64,000 nt of DNA, taken from NCBI GenBank assembly GCA_963576475.1, contig OY754977.1, positions 31,245,672 to 31,309,671 on the forward strand, given 5' to 3'. The translations under genes and the position numbers were made by a program. Source of the DNA: Molanna angustata. Its lineage: Eukaryota > Arthropoda > Insecta > Trichoptera > Molannidae. The notes beneath the pieces are model-generated. The model had not been told where the DNA came from, did no database searches, and saw only the letters and a program-made list of their open reading frames with translations. Position 1 is the stretch's first letter; each line of letters begins with the position of its first letter. Below are positions 1 through 11,378 of this stretch, piece by piece.

Positions 1-110
1 TTAACCCACACATTTCTAGATTTTCTTTTTTGTTTATTTTTCTGTAGCCGAATTAAATTTACCGCCACATAGGTAATGAAAAGAAGTTCGTTATACATTT
101 TTAAAATAGG

Positions 111-1099
111 GCTACAACGAGATAAATAATAAATACTACAACGAGAATATGCTCAAGCCAAACCCAAGAAAAACAAAACTCTGTGCCTTCCATCTTAAAA
201 ACAAAGAAGCAGGTAGAAAGCTGGAGGTCACGTGGAAGGGAGAAAAAATCGAACACTGCCCCACACCGAAATATCTTGGTGTGTCACTGGATAGGACACT
301 TTCCTATAAAGAACACTGCAACAACACCAAACAGAAAGTTTCCGCCAGAAATAACATCCTACGAAAGCTCACCGGTTCAACTTGGGGAGCATCTCCACAC
401 GTACTCCGCACCTCCGCTTTGGAACTGTGTATTTCCGCAGCCGAGTATGCCTGCCCGGTCTGGCAGACGTCATCACACACCAAACAGGTGGATGTTGCAG
501 TAAATGATATGGCTCGACTGGTATCCGGCTTCCTCAAACCAACTGCGGTAAATAAATTATACCCCATAATCGGAATCGCTCCCCCTACTATAAGAAGAAA
601 AGTGGCAGCAGACACGGAGAGACACAAGAGACACAGACCCACGACCCTAGACACCCTCTTTACCATCACCAGATGGTACCTCCAAGACTGAAATCGAGAA
701 AAAGCTTCCTTAAGGTCACAAATGACCTCACAATCTCGCCAGAAAAGTGTAGGGAGGAACTGTGGAGGCATGAGCTTGGCGATAGTCCATGGATGATGCC
801 ATCCGAAAGCACGAACACCGCTCATAGTCTGAGCTACCCTACATGGAAAACACTAAACAGACTGAGGGTTGGGGTGACTAGGTGCAAGAGTAACCAGCAG
901 AGGTGGGGCTTTTTGGATGGGGAGGACACGAGCTGCGACTGCGGGGAGGTGCAGAATGATTCTCACCTATTGCAATGCCCCCTGATGCAAGGTGCATGTA
1001 GTGTGAATGACCTTCTGATGGCAAATGACAAGGCGATATGCGTCGCTGCATACTGGAGTGGCAAGGCCTAAAGTTCGGACCCGATAAGTAAGTAAGTAA
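111..1099 (+). pseudogene. 3' end of a non-LTR retrotransposon (Jockey/I-type RT C-terminus), frameshifted
   Basis: The first reading frame (149-691, open back to about 119) encodes the C-terminal part of a non-LTR reverse transcriptase: a YLGVSLDRTLSYKEH block, then an AEYACPVW block and a GIAPPTIRRKV block, in the order usual for Jockey/I-type LINEs. The protein then moves to another frame (673-1071), which starts with RLKSRKSFL and ends with a cysteine-bearing CDCGEVQNDSHLLQCP segment before the stop. The frame change near 650-690 shows that the copy is dead. The 3' end is marked by TAAG repeats at about 1084-1099. The catalytic RT motifs are absent, so it is either 5'-truncated near 111-135, where a short motif CTACAACGAGA is repeated, or cut off by the window edge. 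Clade assignment is from motif memory only. Confidence 0.85.
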
Positions 1100-1124
1100 A
1101 ATAGGGCACGTTCTGAATTATTTC

Positions 1125-1292
1125 GATTTTCTCTGTGATGACACGTTTCTATCGTTCCGTTTCAAATAAGTAAATGATCGATCGTAACGAACAATCGCTT
1201 CATGTATGGGCAGCATTTTTGATGCGATCGATCGTCACGTTTCCTTCAGATCGATCGTAACGACGGATCGTACCGTGTATGGGGCCCTTTAG
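1125..1292. repeat. GATCGATCGT-rich short repeat, probable MITE remnant
   Basis: The motif GATCGATCGT followed by AACG or CACG occurs three times within about 90 bp (near 1177, 1223 and 1251), and the phrase tgtatgggg/tgtatgggc occurs twice. No coding potential is visible. It looks like the end of a small non-autonomous DNA element, but I could not pair both ends. Confidence 0.35.
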
Positions 1293-1693
1293 TGATCATC
1301 ACAATTACGCATACCTACTATTTATTTGCATTAGCGGCAACATACGTAATTTTAATGTAGTGTAGTTAAATACAAATTTTAGCAAATAGATATAACTGGT
1401 TGAATTAATTATTGCCATTCGAAGAAAAGCTGATTTGCAATCACTGTAGGTATAAGTGCGTACTGTTCCCTAATATTACGTTTTGTTGACATACTTTTTG
1501 AGATATATTATGAGTATTTGATACTGAAAAATTAATTGTGATGACATTAAATAAGCCTGAAATCATCCACAATATGGCTGGTTAAATGGATGAACATACT
1601 GCGCACATACAGCGCCTGCGTAATTCATGGACTAAACATTTATTTTAAGTTAGGCTGATCTAAATTGATAAAATAAATAAGAACAACACAAAC

Positions 1694-1845
1694 CTGCGTA
1701 TGTTCCTTGGGTAGCCGCTGCTTGATACGCAGTGTCGTATCCTGCAGCCGCTGCTCGTTGAGTCCCGTAGGTAGCAGCAGTTGCGGCAGGGGCTACGGCA
1801 TAGCCCGTTTGTCCTCCGGCATAAGCCGCACCAGCCGTCGCAGTC
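1694..1845 (-). CDS. Internal exon of an Ala/Thr/Tyr-rich protein, probably ZFR/Zn72D-like RNA-binding protein
   Basis: On the minus strand a clean acceptor (ggtatttcag) precedes 152 bases that are open in one frame (one base, 50 codons, one base), followed by a GT donor (gtttgtgttg). The peptide is low-complexity and rich in Ala, Thr, Gly and Tyr, including the phrases GYAVAPAATAATYGTQR and GYDTAYQAAATQGTYA. From memory this resembles the N-terminal region of insect ZFR/Zn72D proteins, which carry C2H2-type zinc fingers and a DZF domain and bind double-stranded RNA; none of those domains lies in this window. The exon is far more GC-rich than its surroundings, which supports coding. The next exons would lie left of the window and earlier exons to the right; I found no convincing 5' exon up to 3 kb. 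The exon is well supported; the family name is less certain. Confidence 0.6.
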
Positions 1846-2689
1846 CTGAAATACCAACACATCGTTACATGACTGTCTCAAACAATCCTAGACAGTAAAA
1901 AATATTTGTTTCGAGTGCAGACAATCGATCGCCGATACTAACCGGCCACCATCTTGCTTTGCGGCACTTGGCAATTCGATAGACTTACAGGTACAAAACA
2001 CTATATTGCAAGTAAAAAACACAATTCAGCATTAGAGACACGAGTAAACTTAAGAAATAATCATAAATCCATACCCGTACTGCGTTCCACCATGAGTAAA
2101 ACCGAAATAATTGTTTGCGGCCATGGCTCACATATGCGATATGATACTGAGCGCGTCAAACGGAAAGAAAAACATAGACAAAGCGGATATTGCGGATGTT
2201 GTATTCACCATAGAATTTACCGATGCGTAGATAAAATATATGGCGTTCAACATAAAATTTTCAAGCCTTACATGAAAATAAATAAACTTCTTACTCTATC
2301 CTATCTATTATTTTTTTATTTAGAGTTTTGATTTGAAAATAATATAATTATTAACACATTCATTAAAAATTAATCAGACGTCATCTCGAAATGAGTTTTT
2401 TCCAAAGAAAGAGTCTGGCTTATGAAAGAATGCTAGATATTGATGAGCCCTCTCGCCGGACACGAGGAAACATCAAAGCCAATGTGAGGAAGAAAAGGAG
2501 ACAAATGATGAAATGATGGTGACACTTTGAATTCATTCAGTACGGCGCATTTATTCAGAATATCATTATTGTTAGGAAATTCCATGGCAACTAAATAAAT
2601 TACCCAAGCAAATAGAGTAACAGAAAGTATAAAAAATAAAGAAATATGTGCCATATGATAAACGAACTCTCGAACACACCCAAGCACGT

Positions 2690-3240
2690 GCAGCCCCTCA
2701 GCAACATCCTTTCTCCAGGCATGTCACTGTCTTCCACGTGTTGGCTGTTAGTTCGGTGAGGCCCAGCCTCTGCGTCAGGCTGGCAGGTCCTTGTCGTACC
2801 CGTCGTGGTTTCCTCTTTTCCTCGTCACACGGCAACGCTATAATGGCGCATCTCTCACCTCAGCGACAGAGGTGGCAGGCCAGCTGGGAGTCTCACCGGA
2901 GGTGAACTGACGCACCAGACGACACGGAAAGCCACTCGTGGTCCAATCTGCGAGCCGCCGCGTCCTCTGCTACGGTGGTCCAACACCGCGCCCTATCTCG
3001 ACGCCTCTGCCTTGTTGATACTCTCATCTTGGTTCCGAAGCACCGTCGGCGTCCATGCGTGTGACGTGTCCTGTCACACAGACCTCCTACGTCCTCGAAA
3101 ATATGGCCGCCATCGGGAGCATATGTTGACCGATGACGGCGTCACAACAAACCGTCCGTCTTCCACCAAAGTTGAATACCAAGAGTTCCTTCCACCACAA
3201 GTGCTGAAGGCCGAAAGAGAGCGCGTTTGTAAGACTTCTC
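2690..3240. other. GC-rich non-coding stretch, unexplained
   Basis: This segment is much richer in G+C than the flanks and starts and ends abruptly. Several short frames are open but none shows a recognisable domain or splice structure. It could be an old repeat, or the first exon or promoter of the minus-strand gene to its left. Nothing in the sequence decides between these. Confidence 0.3.
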
Positions 3241-3244
3241 TTGA

Positions 3245-3530
3245 CGCGACCTCTCTTGTTCGCATTTTATATTGTTTGAATTCGGCGCCAAATTAGCACA
3301 CTACAAGCAACCAAAGAAGATTAAAAAGTGTAAAAACATCCGGTATTGAGAGCAGTTCATGTAGACACGACGCGTGTATATTACCGACTGTCGGAAATAT
3401 ACACGCGTTTTTTCTCTTGCTGTTTAAAATGTACGTGGGAATAATATTTTTTTGTGTTGTTCTATCAGTGTTGTCTGATGATTTTGGCGTCGAATTCAAA
3501 ATAAATAAAAAGCGAACAGAAGAGGTCGCG
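3245..3530. repeat. Foldback element with roughly 49-bp arms and a central 39-bp palindrome
   Basis: The left arm (3245-3293, beginning CGCGACCTCTCTTGTTCGC) is repeated in inverted orientation at 3481-3530 with a few mismatches. The loop contains a second near-perfect palindrome at 3370-3408 whose arms read ACGCGTGTATATT and AATATACACGCGT. The short open frames on both strands here are by-products of the inverted repeat. It is likely a non-autonomous foldback transposon. Confidence 0.7.
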
Positions 3531-3673
3531 TTAGTAGGTATCTTCACCACATTGAGTTTGCTCAGCTCAAGCATTTGTAGGTATCTTGTACCATGTTCCC
3601 AAGTATCTTGTACACATGAACCAATGTAGGTGAAGTATATATGGGATTTTTTATCGGATATTTATTTTTAGGG

Positions 3674-4056
3674 TAAAAAATATACGTTTGACTTTATCTT
3701 GATTAAAAATACTAATGATTATATCCTGATTAAGTAAAAATATCTTCCAAATCAACAGCTTTTACAAGGAAAAACTCACTAAGGCATTCGAAATTGGTGA
3801 ATGTTGCAATTGCGTAAAGTGATCACATAAGAACTAGTCAATGACCATTCAAAAGCCCTATGAGAATTTCTTTGCGTTTTACTTGCTTTCATACACAATC
3901 TATTCCTCCGTTTCTATTGAGATTTTCCAAAAAATACCTACATACATCACTTATTTACTGTCAAATATTTTTAAAATCCTCGGATCCAGAAACATCGAAT
4001 CCAGAGAGCGCAGACTAGCCACCCACTTCGGTGAAATTTAGGCTTAGTAATCCATT
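3674..4056 (+). repeat. Dispersed repeat family C, copy 1
   Basis: About 380 bp, from a segment beginning taaaaaatatacgtttga to one ending ggcttagtaatccat, recurs in the same orientation at 10411-10802 with scattered substitutions. No RT or transposase motif is visible, so it is a non-coding interspersed repeat of unknown class. Confidence 0.75.
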
Positions 4057-4542
4057 ACGACAAAATTATCTTTAAACGCTACTTGCTCCGATTGAAAGAA
4101 CATAAAAATCAATAATAAAGGTAATGCACAGAAGACCTAAAATATACCCCACACAACAAATATACATACATATATAGACAGTGGATTTTTGAATGTTCGA
4201 CAGCTCTATATGAGACTGATACTGTCTCATTTGCATAAGAACACTGCTGAGTTCCAACCGGACTATATACTGATACATGGCACTAGAAACAGACAACAGC
4301 TAAGACCGAACGGCACATGCGCAGCGTCAATATATATTTTTTTGCGCCAAGGCTATATAATAAAATAATGATGGATATTGAACGAAACATATCGCATGAC
4401 GGGAAAAATTTCAAAGACCTCGTTACGCGTTGGCTGAAGCAGATTGGCAGAGAAGGATCTGCCTCGGTAATCTTGGATTTTTTTAAGATAGAGGTTTTAG
4501 AGTTTTACATCCTGGTTGTCGATGTCCTAAGTGAATGAAACA

Positions 4543-4763
4543 TTATTATTATTTATTACTTCTTGGGCAACTAACAGGTACTATGTCAAATATTAATTAA
4601 ACACGCACCCATTGACAAGTTGCCACATTCTGGAGACTTACGATAGTATTAATCGTCTCACAGTTCCAGATTGAAAACACAATTAAAAACTGTGTCTCCA
4701 CCGGGAATCGAACCCGGGACCTTTGGATCAGAAGTCAGATACCCAACCAACTGAGCCGACATG
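4543..4763 (-). mobile_element. tRNA-derived SINE, family 1, copy 1
   Basis: On the minus strand the head has a tRNA-like A box (GGCTCAGTTGG) and B box (GGTTCGATTCC), followed by a non-tRNA body and an AT-rich AATAA-type tail. The whole unit matches the copy at 34835-35066. The tRNA-like head is the internal RNA polymerase III promoter of the SINE, not a functional tRNA gene. Confidence 0.85.
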
Positions 4764-4972
4764 TGAAGAAAAAAAGAAAATAAATCTTATGATCGCAGAG
4801 TAGCCATAGCAAATTCAAATTATTACTGCCTCAGAACAGACTATGTCTAGCGAGGCAGCAAAATTTCCAAATGTGTGGAAAAAAAATGTAAAATTGTAAT
4901 AAGGTATACATAATTATTGTATTTTGTGCCTTGGTAATATTTATACCTTCTATTGGAAATATACTAGTTCCA

Positions 4973-5659
4973 TGTAACACATGAGATCCAACTGTCGATA
5001 GCGAAAGTATACATAGTTGAAGAATAAGTAGGTACCAAACTATGAACCCATAAATTCAAATTATTGAATATTTTAAGATATTTGTTTTCTATACAACACA
5101 TGTAGGTATGTATGTCAAGATAGGACAGTATGGAGGTCAGTCCTTTTTTCCTACCCGGAATATGAAAACAGCATGATGGTATGTATGTATTTTTGGAGAT
5201 GAAGTATCAAACTATTAAGTCTTCTTAGATATTGTGTATATGCGACTGCCATACAAATTGTATGAAGCGATGTCGTCACTAAGTTCAATTTTTATAAAAA
5301 TTGTTAAAAAAAATTTAGGATGGAAAAATAAAGTGAAAATTCAAACGTTGATAACCCCTGGCTGAAACAAAAATTCAAAATTCTGAGTATAAAAGTTTTG
5401 TAGGCCTATAACTATTTATAATATTTTGGGCTCTGTAAATTGAGCGGATCAAAAGTTGTAAGAGGGGGGGGGGACACACAGATACACGAAATGTTCTACT
5501 CCGAATTCTGAGTAAATCCGTATGTAGAACCTATATGATGTGAAGCCTCTAAGTTGGTGTTTTTTGACTTCAATGTTGGAAAAGCATACAAATCTAACGT
5601 ATCCTGGCTTGAAACTTTGTCGATATGTTAAGAGAACAAAGTTCTCTTGACAGTTGGAT
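4973..5659 (+). mobile_element. Family A non-autonomous element, internally deleted copy
   Basis: It starts with ACTAGTTCCATGTAACAC, then ATCCAACTGTCGAT, and ends with CAGTTGGAT. Compared with the full copy at 11478-12500 it lacks a few hundred bases after about 5319. The middle carries a poly-G/CA tract. No transposase is encoded. It lies head-on to the inverted copy at 5783-6802. Confidence 0.75.
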
Positions 5660-5782
5660 TATTCATTCATTCATTCAGTCGTTCGTTCGTTCAATCATTC
5701 GGGTAAAATTAAAAAAAATTCTACGCTTAAAATTTACAAAACATATTATTCGGAGACAGTAGCGGATCAAAAAATATCGATA

Positions 5783-6802
5783 ATCCAACTGTCGATTTGT
5801 TCAGGAGAACTTTGTTCTCTTAACATATCGACAATGTATCAAGCCAGAATACGCGAGAATTGTATGGAGAGGTCTACTTTTTTCACGGCTTTTCCAACTT
5901 TGAAGTCAAAAAACACCAACTTAGAGGCTTCGCAGCATATATGTTCCATACACGGATTTACTCAGAATTCGGAGAAGAACATTTCGTGTGTCTGTGTGTG
6001 TGTGTGTCTGTGTGTCTGTGTGTGTGTCCCCCCCCCCCCCTTATAACTTTTGATCCGCTCAATTTACAGAGCCCAAAATTTCAGAATATATAAACAGTTA
6101 TAAGCCTACAAAACTTTTATACTCAGAATTTTGAATTTTTGTTTCAGTCAGGGGTTATCAACTTTTGAATTTTTATTTTATTTTTCCATATATCTCAGAA
6201 ACCATAAAAGCTAGAACGCTGAAAATTGGTACAAACATAGAAAAATAAAAAATCTCAAATTAATTTTTTCAGAAAAATTCCAGGGTTTCTCAAACGTTTT
6301 TTATTAAGAAAAATATTTTTTTTATGATAAATTTATGAGTTTAACTGCCTATATTTCCAAATATTTTTAAAATATCGAAAAAAGCCGAAACACCCCAACT
6401 AGATAATTTAATTTTCTATAAAAAATATTAACATTGTAGTAGAAGATCTCAATTTTTTTTTAACAATTTTTTTAAAAATTGAATTTAGTGATGACATCGC
6501 TTCATACATTTTGTATGGCAGTCGCCTATACACAATATGTAAGAAGACTTAATAGTTTGATACTTCATCTCCAAACATACATACCATCATGCTATTTTCA
6601 TATTCTGGGTAGGAAAAAAGAAACTTCCTCCATACTATCCTATCTTGACATACATACCTACATAATATATGTTGTATAGAAAACAAAATATCTGAAAATA
6701 TTCAATAATTTGTATTTATGGGTTTATAGTTTGGTACATATTCTTCAACTATACATACTATCGCTATCGACAGTTGGATCTCATGTGTTACATGCAACTA
6801 GT
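5783..6802 (-). mobile_element. Family A non-autonomous element, full-length copy
   Basis: It begins with ATCCAACTGTCGATTTG and ends with ATCGACAGTTGGAT followed by CTCATGTGTTACATGCAACTAGT, the same ends as the other copies. The short inner terminal inverted repeat is ATCCAACTGTCGAT. The middle contains a (TG)n tract followed by a C run (5986-6040). The open frames over this region run through the microsatellite and have no protein-like character. Confidence 0.8.
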
Positions 6803-7335
6803 GAAATACCTAAATCAACGGTATGGATAATATTACATATAAACAATGACTGTTTTGTATTGCAGTGAGTGAAACCATTATTTTTATAAGCCGGACTCAC
6901 AGTAAATTTGGCTAACAGGACAGCGACATAAGGTTATATTGAACGGATAATTTATGTGTCTACGATAGTATTTCAAGAAGTAGGTATAGAGTAGAGTTCA
7001 ATTTGGGTTCATGAACTTACTGTCAAATTTACTTCGAGGATGCATGACCTACTGACGGCTATTAGAGCGACGGATTAGATGTCCAATGAGAATGACAAAT
7101 TGACTAAATTCATAAATTTATTATTAATACAAACTACGTTAATATACTTATATTAATTTATTTATTTATACCATCTCGATATTTATAACATTATTTATGA
7201 ATACTATCCCAACCTCACTAGGACTACGCCTGTTTCGAGGTTGGAGATTTACAATATTATATTGATACATTACATCTACATCCATGCACCTGCACCACAC
7301 AAAAATACAATATTTAATATACGCAGTTAGGTACC

Positions 7336-7576
7336 TTAAGGCCTACTGTCCACATATATCGCACGTCATGCGCACGTCTTTGTCAATTGACGAATGCAAG
7401 ACGAATGCTTGCATCTTGCATAGAAACAATCAAAACTGTGTCCACGGAGCGGCAACGTCAACGATTGCATGACGCAGCGTGGACATAACAAATATGCAAA
7501 ATACGCCTATCGTCATTTGTAGGATGTATTATGTATGTATCCTACAAATGACGCATCCGTGGACAGTAGGCCTAAA
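7336..7576. mobile_element. MITE with GGCCTACTGTCCAC terminal inverted repeats
   Basis: The ends read TTAAGGCCTACTGTCCAC and GTGGACAGTAGGCCTAAA, near-perfect inverted repeats about 240 bp apart. Inside is a second hairpin (7511-7553) with 15-bp arms CGTCATTTGTAGGAT. No coding capacity. Confidence 0.8.
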
Positions 7577-7650
7577 TCATTATTGTGACAATAATATTAT
7601 TCCACAGCAAAAAAAAGGCACACCCAACTGGTACAATTAATGCAAGGTAC

Positions 7651-8933
7651 CAGCGGCGACTCTATATAAAGTGCGTTGGATCAATTGCACTACCAATTTT
7701 TAAATGATATATTGTAAAAAATAATATTTAAATATGTTTTAAAAATAATATTACGCTTTACTTTATTACTGTTATTTTTTCCAAAAAAATAATTAGTAAA
7801 CACTGTCCATATACTTTATATCTTCGCGATCGATATAATAATAATAATCGTAATACAAATATTATTTAGTACGGAGTGCGGTATTAATAACGCACCGAGT
7901 TAAAGTTGTCTATTGTATAGCGTATGTATGAACAGACAGATATAGTCCCGTATTAGACGAGAAAGAGATACTTGTACTTACTAACAATGCATTCATTTCA
8001 CAGATTTCGTGCGTTGCACCAAATTATCATATCTTAGATGTACTTAGAATGTATATCTCTATCTCGCTCTCTCTAATATGTTCGCAATTTCTATTGAAAC
8101 ATGAATATTCGCGTGTTATCTTTTTTCTTCGTAATGTAAACACTAGGTATATGTACATGAGCCATGAGCATGCGCAATTAGAGTAATTTGTCAGGTTTTA
8201 GTCAGTTGAAACAAAACTTTGTTTATATCGTATATTATCGCTTTTTACAAGATAATCTAAATTAATAAATATTTGTGTATAGTTCAGATATCTTATAGAT
8301 TTAAAAACGAGTGAATTAATAGATGTGTTTTACATTAAAAGTAATAAGTCTTCTTTTGAAAATAAATCGTGGAGGTCTTCCAAGACCAATGTTAAATAAC
8401 AACAATGCAAAAGTAGAACTAAGATTTTTGTTCGTGTTTTTAAAATGCAGTTTTATGATAAGGCATCATGGTTATGTGGTTGTGACAAATTAAATAGTTT
8501 ATTTTGTTTTCCATGTTTACTATTCGATGGCGACTATATCTACTTGGATTATAAAAGGTGTTAATGTTTTGGCTCATTTATCTGAGAAATTATTTCTTCA
8601 CAAATTCATTTACGCAATACAATAAATTTATCTAACTTAGATACTGTTGACATTAGAACACAATTAGATTGTGGATATCGATCAATAACAAACGAGTGAT
8701 TGAAGTTTTTGCCAGATAGAAAAAGCGCAGGATTGAACTTCTTTGCAAATAGGTAAAATATTTTGAATATGTATATTATTTCATTATTATCCATAATATA
8801 CCAACGTAGACGTATATATCTATGTAGATATACGTAAACGCATATCGATTAAATACCAATTAATTTATTATTAATTCAGGAAAAAATTGAACTACCAAAA
8901 ATTATCAAAAATACGATCTACCAGTCGCCACTG
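7651..8933 (+). mobile_element. hAT-superfamily DNA transposon relic with 8-bp target duplication
   Basis: The ends are inverted repeats, CAGCGGCGACT on the left and the complement of CAGTGGCGACT on the right, and both are flanked by the identical 8-bp target duplication CAAGGTAC (7643-7650 and 8934-8941). An 8-bp duplication with CAGxGGCG ends is typical of hAT elements. Around 8451-8563 one plus-strand frame encodes SWLCGCDKLNSLFCFPCLLF, which resembles the TTF-type zinc finger at the start of ZMYM-like hAT transposases. The rest of the transposase is missing or decayed, so the copy is non-autonomous. Confidence 0.85.
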
Positions 8934-9033
8934 CAAGGTACATGGATATAAATGCCAGGGTGACAATAAAAATATTTTTTACATATTAATATAAGAAAAA
9001 ATAAAACAAATTACAAATTAATTCAAATCTGAT

Positions 9034-9455
9034 GAGTTATATAGGCTTACAACTTTATAATGATTTGCCTGAATGTGTAAAGGAGGCGTCTAGTCTTGCC
9101 GCTTTTCGTCGCATAAGTGCTGAATACATAAAACAAAAGTTTTTTTAAAAATCGTGTGTTTCTATTGTTTATATATTATGTTCTAAGACTATAATATCTG
9201 TTTTGCTTGTTTTGATACTATATTATTATTTTTTTTTTCATGTTCTTTGATGTCTTCTATTGTGGTAGTGTCTTTTCCTTTTTTTTACTTTGTGTTTTAT
9301 TGTTATTGATAGATACGTGTCTCTTTTGTGTGTTCATTTAGTCATCCGATGTTAATTTGTTTTATTTTTATTGTTTGTTTTTATTTTCGTTTATACTAGA
9401 TGTAAGAAATTGTATTTTTTTTACATCTAAATAAAATATATACAATACAATACAA
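9034..9455 (+). pseudogene. 3' tail of a CR1/Jockey-like LINE
   Basis: The segment encodes the last residues typical of this class of RT (LYNDLPECVKEASSLAAFRR, then a few residues to a stop near 9148), followed by a T-rich 3' untranslated region and an ACAAT repeat tail at about 9441-9455. Everything upstream of the C-terminus is missing, as expected for 5'-truncated insertion. Confidence 0.7.
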
Positions 9456-9572
9456 TAATAATATCATATTGTTTTTTGAAAAATGGAAATGAATTTATTT
9501 TTTTAAAGCATTGTTATGTACTTTCGTCAAATTACACCATTTTGAAAAAAACAATGTATCGGTAGGTACATC

Positions 9573-9945
9573 TATCGATTTGTTCAAGATAATTAATTTT
9601 GAATTTGATTCGGTAGTATGTACATATCTATGCATACTCAGATAATTTATTTCTTTTAATTAATCGACAGCATTAACCTCCCGTGTGTGAGGGAATTTTG
9701 TATGGAGTAGGTACCTAGTTGACTTTTAACATGGCTTTTCCGACACTGAAGTAAAAAACACAAACTTAGAAGCTTTGCAGCACATGCATTTGTTACCGGT
9801 ATACATACATAATATTAGAATTCCGTGTAAAAAAAAATGTGTATGTGTGCGTCCCCCCTAATAATTTTTAATCCGTTTGATGCAAAATTTCAGAATGTAT
9901 ATAGACAATAATAATTTTAGGCCTATAAAACTTTCATACATACCT
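9573..9945 (-). repeat. Diverged family A fragment
   Basis: Blocks such as the GGCTTTTCCGACACTGAAGT stretch and the following AGCTTTGCAGCACAT match the middle of family A copies, in the orientation of the 5783 copy. It is more diverged and shorter than the other copies. Confidence 0.6.
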
Positions 9946-10239
9946 TTCAATATAGACAGTGCTATTTGTCCGAAACGTTAGGTATTTCCCAAGACGCAGT
10001 TTGAACTCAGTTCCATAGATGGTCAGCTTAAAACGCCTACATATATGAAAGGTTTCATCTTGATTGACTTCCAACTTAACAGCTCTTTCAAAGAAACTTC
10101 ATCACATTCTTACAGGACGTATGAACTGTTACTGCTTGATTTTGTTATCACTTTATGCAACTTTAAATATCTTTTTTTTTACAGTTCACACACATTTTAC
10201 AGGGCCGATCGCTATTTTTTACAAAAATGATAACATATA

Positions 10240-10350
10240 AAGTTGTCGCCAGATAAATTGAACTTTTATCCGAGAAGCGAGGCGATTTGCACGTAAACCA
10301 ACGAAGCAAAAATACTCAAATTTGCGCTCTTCGCAACCGGCAGCTCGTTC
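10240..10350 (-). repeat. Dispersed repeat family B, copy 1
   Basis: About 110 bp including aaagttgtcgccagataaat and ggcgatttgcacgtaaacca recurs inverted at 24822-24930. Non-coding; function and class unknown. Confidence 0.6.
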
Positions 10351-10410
10351 AAGATGTTTGTCGAAAAATTATACTTATTAGTTTGTGCTCCATTCGATAG
10401 ATGGCCAGTT

Positions 10411-10802
10411 TAAAAAAATATACGTTTGATTTTATCTTGATTAAATATACGAATGATTTTATCCTGATTAAGTAAACATATATTCGAAATCAACAGCTTT
10501 CACAAGGAAAAACTCACTATAAAGGTATTCAAAATTGGAGAATGTTGCATTTGCGTAGTTCTTAAGTGATCACTTAAGAACTAGCCAATGACAATTCAAA
10601 AGCCCTATAAGAATTTCTTTGCGTTTTCCTTGCTTTCATACACAATCTCTTCCTCCATTTCTATTGAAATGTTCCAAAAAATACCTACATACATCACTTA
10701 TTTACTGTCAAATATTTTTCAAATCCTCGGATCCAGAAACATCGAATTCAGAGAGCGCAGACTAGCCACCCAGTTCGGTGAAATTTCGGCTTAGTAATCC
10801 AT
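10411..10802 (+). repeat. Dispersed repeat family C, copy 2
   Basis: This matches 3674-4056 along its length, in the same orientation, with scattered base changes and small indels. It shows that the earlier segment is a dispersed repeat rather than a gene. Confidence 0.75.
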
Positions 10803-11378
10803 ACTTAGTACCTACATACTTCTATATGTCCCATTGCTCTCATTTTTTTAAAAGGTGAGTACACCTACTGGTAATAGAAATAGAACTATGAAACTTTTTT
10901 TTTACAAGAAAGAGTAAATAACTCGACTCACCTTTGAATATCATGATGTAAAGTATGTCCATAATATATAAATTAGGTTATGATCCCTCTAGTCGGGTCC
11001 TGGATATAAATATGTACCTATATGTCGTGCGTCATATCTTTGTAACAATTTGACCAAATAATATTAAACAGTTGAATGGTAATGGTAAAAGGGTTCAAGA
11101 TATTATTCTATGCGTCAGTAACAGTGTTTGTTATCATTAATTTTCTATTAAAGTCTTGCTAACGTCACTGACCGCAATCGAGGATGTCTTCTGACACGTG
11201 TTCATTTTTGTGACTTTCTGTTTCCTGGGTCAACAAATGAATATCTATTTTCATTTCTCGTGAACTCGAATTCAATTATTTCTCGGTGTGTCCATATTAT
11301 ATGGATAGCATTTGAGGGATTATAGTCCTTCTAGCAAATGATTCTTTATATACCTAATTGTATGGAATGGAAATGTAG

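Noticed and set aside
2433..2687. 84-codon minus-strand frame with a hydrophobic stretch, considered as a first exon
   Set aside because: No donor in a useful position, no homology recognised and composition is like the AT-rich background.
4680..4763. tRNA gene candidate (and a second at 34838-34911)
   Set aside because: A and B boxes are present, but both are attached to the same non-tRNA body and tail, so they are SINE heads. The acceptor stem does not pair well.
5654..6093. ORFs of 130 and 77 codons, and similar ones at 31349 and 12170-12601
   Set aside because: They are conserved only because they lie in family A repeats, run through the GT/C tract, and exist in different frames in each copy.
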